DNA of 52,835 bases from CAZIXN01 sp039180415. GTDB lineage: Bacteria; Planctomycetota; Phycisphaerae; Phycisphaerales; Phycisphaeraceae. The notes beneath the pieces were generated by a model. The model worked only from the letters and a program-made list of their open reading frames with translations. It had not been told where the DNA came from and ran no database searches. The position numbers and the translations under genes were made by a program. This document shows, piece by piece, positions 51,357 through 52,835 of the stretch. The stretch covers positions 1 through 52,835 of the forward strand of contig JBCDDH010000017.1 in the NCBI GenBank assembly GCA_039180415.1, read 5' to 3'. The first letter of the stretch is position 1. Each line of letters begins with the position of its first letter.

Positions 51357-51373
51357 TTTTTCCGAGAACACCC

Positions 51374-52835
51374 ATGCTTTCCCACCTCACACATCGTCAC
51401 GGCTTCCGTCTTCCCGCGCTGGCGCTGCTGGCCGGCTTCGCCATGGGCTTCGGCTCGCTGGCCGCGCCCGCCCCGGCGTCCGCGCAGGCCGGCCATCACC
51501 CCTCCCATTCGTTCCAGGACGCGGAGGTGTCGCTCGCCAAGTTCGGCCGATCGAGCCGGGGGCGGGGGTTCAGCCGGGGCCGCGGCTTCAGTCGGCGGAG
51601 TTTTGGCCGCGGCTTTAATCGGCGGGGCTTCAGCAATTTCCGGTTCAACCGGAGTTTCAACCGGGGCTTCAACCAGCGGCATTTCAACCGTAGTTTCCAT
51701 CGTGGCTCGGACCGGCGGTTTATCCGTGGGTTCAACCAACGGGACTTCAACGGCCGCAGCTTCAACCGCCGCGACTTCAATCGTTTCGATGGCCGTCGGG
51801 ACTTCGACCGCTTCCGGTTTGACGGCCGGCGATCGTTCGGCCGTTCGGGCTTCAACCGAGGCTTCGATCGGCGGACCGGGCTCGGCTTCGGCCACGGTTC
51901 GCTAAACGGAAGCGGCTTTAAGGACGCCGCGATTCTCGATGACGCGTCGACGGCCCCGGCGTTGACGGAGGCGGAACTGGCCGAGCGGTACGAAAACCGT
52001 CGCGGCGAAGCCGAAGCCCGGGCCTGGGCGTTGCTGGAGCAAGGCCAGGCGAAGGAAGCGCGGCGGGCCTTCGCTCGGCTGTCGTCGACGAATCCGAAGG
52101 CGCCGTGGTCGAAGGTGGGGTTCGCCCTGGCTTCGGCGGAACTGGGCGAAACGAATCGGGCCCGGTTCGCTTTCGAGCGGGCCGAGCAGGCCGCCCCGGG
52201 TTATTGGGAGGCCGATTCGGCTCCGACGGCGGCACGGCTGGAGGCCAAGCGGTTGCTGGAAACCCGGGATTGGTCGGAGAATCGCACGGTGCGAACGGCT
52301 TTAGAACGGCTGGCGGGCACCGAAGCGCTGGACGAGGCGTACGGGCGCATACTGCAGTTGGCAGACCAACTAGCATTACCTCTCTACCAATATGCCGCGC
52401 ACACAACGTGTGTGCTAAGCCTGATGCATACTGGCAATCTCACTCTCGCCGAACAGCATCTGAATCTGGCAATGAACAACTGCGATTATTCGGTGGAAGA
52501 TGATCGCCACTTTATTGAACAGATGTGTATGCCTTTTGGGCCCGCGTTCCACACCGCTCGGTCCTGGCTCCGTCAACTTCAAGGTCACGAAGAGGAAGCA
52601 CTTGCCGAAACGGCAGCGGCTGTTGCCTGGGAAGAACAGTTAGGTGTGCCTCAGTTTCAGGTTTCATCATGGTACGCGACTTTGTACTACCTCCAACACA
52701 ATGCTGCCGAGGCGCTTCCGTGGTCCAGAAAAGCTTTGGAGTTCGCACGTCGCAACGATTTTGATCACTATCTGGATATGGCAATCATGATCGAAGCTTG
52801 GGCAGTAGCAATTGACCGAGACGCCGAGCTATCGC
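51374..52835 (+). CDS. Exported Phe/Arg-rich repeat protein running into a TPR-like region (3' end cut off)
   Basis: 487 codons, still open at the window edge. Signal peptide LPALALLAGFAMGFGSLAAP... ending ASA. About residues 55-175 are a low-complexity region of F-x-R units (RGFSRGRGFSRRSF, NRSFNRGFNQRHFNRSF, RRDFNRFDGRRDFDRFRF) that is strongly basic and Phe/Asn/Gly-rich. Then TPR-like helices (EARAWALLEQGQAKEARRAF, LGETNRARFAFERAEQAAPG). From about 52345 the GC content falls to roughly half and codon use changes (CTA, ATA, TTA appear), while the frame continues with helical text resembling the TPR part of large ATPase/cyclase regulators (LNLAMNNC, AWEEQLGVPQFQVSSWYATL, SRKALEFARRNDF). The join may be a fusion or an assembly artefact. 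Confidence 0.6.
   Translation, partial: MLSHLTHRHGFRLPALALLAGFAMGFGSLAAPAPASAQAGHHPSHSFQDAEVSLAKFGRSSRGRGFSRGRGFSRRSFGRGFNRRGFSNFRFNRSFNRGFNQRHFNRSFHRGSDRRFIRGFNQRDFNGRSFNRRDFNRFDGRRDFDRFRFDGRRSFGRSGFNRGFDRRTGLGFGHGSLNGSGFKDAAILDDASTAPALTEAELAERYENRRGEAEARAWALLEQGQAKEARRAFARLSSTNPKAPWSKVGFALASAELGETNRARFAFERAEQAAPGYWEADSAPTAARLEAKRLLETRDWSENRTVRTALERLAGTEALDEAYGRILQLADQLALPLYQYAAHTTCVLSLMHTGNLTLAEQHLNLAMNNCDYSVEDDRHFIEQMCMPFGPAFHTARSWLRQLQGHEEEALAETAAAVAWEEQLGVPQFQVSSWYATLYYLQHNAAEALPWSRKALEFARRNDFDHYLDMAIMIEAWAVAIDRDAELS

Overview
The window is high-GC bacterial chromosomal DNA that looks planctomycete, most likely class Phycisphaerae. Evidence: an LEPR-XLL motif at the N-terminus of a very large exported protein (12507-15680); two proteins with PEP-CTERM tails; four separate pseudopilin genes, one with the planctomycete H-x9-DG ending; membrane proteins carrying zinc ribbons; and polysaccharide enzymes (a GH55-like double beta-helix protein with CBM6 modules, a GH26 mannanase with a LamG domain) together with a sulfotransferase, as in marine glycan degraders. 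I saw no rRNA, tRNA or CRISPR array.

Layout. 1-5235: minus-strand type I restriction-modification operon hsdM-hsdS-hsdR with overlapping genes; hsdR runs off the left edge. 5286-5846: a probably frameshifted small gene and a 59-residue ribbon-helix-helix gene. 6027-10944: a metal-homeostasis cluster on the minus strand (Fur-family regulator, HisI variant, COG0523 GTPase with a His-rich loop, nickel superoxide dismutase) plus a divergent BtuF-like binding protein. Three copies of a short interspersed element lie among these genes, one fused to an IS3 orfA remnant. 11158-20367: an SDR oxidoreductase, the LEPR/GH55-like/CBM6 protein, a PEP-CTERM protein, a zinc-ribbon membrane protein and the GH26 mannanase. 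21015-27096: MdaB-like quinone reductase, exported EEP-family protein, DUF1772 protein, M15 peptidase lipoprotein, hpt, Gfo/Idh/MocA oxidoreductase. 27228-38663: FlgI-like/HEAT lipoprotein, smc, rpiB, pseudopilin, lipoprotein, clpP, K+ channel, sulfotransferase, thioredoxin-like protein. 38811-42509: tandem pseudopilins, a circularly permuted D-amino-acid-oxidase-like protein coupled to a DinB protein, and a DUF1559-like prepilin. 42595-51271: rnr, ylbF-like, PAS protein, SpoU methyltransferase, gatB, an ArsR/TfoX/AHSA1/SnoaL operon, ruvA. 51374-end: an exported Phe/Arg-rich repeat protein whose frame runs into sequence of clearly different composition.

Most interesting points: (i) the Fur / variant HisI / COG0523 / Ni-SOD cluster with a Fur-box-like site reads as a module for living with scarce zinc, using enzymes altered in or independent of the usual metal site; (ii) a three-copy element of about 70 codons contains a 33-nt core that is identical in all copies and forms an imperfect hairpin; (iii) one FAD oxidoreductase has its domains in circularly permuted order; (iv) ruvA carries two in-frame G9 tracts; (v) the right end has a sharp composition break inside an open reading frame, which may be an assembly chimera. 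All calls come from reading the sequence; no database search was run.
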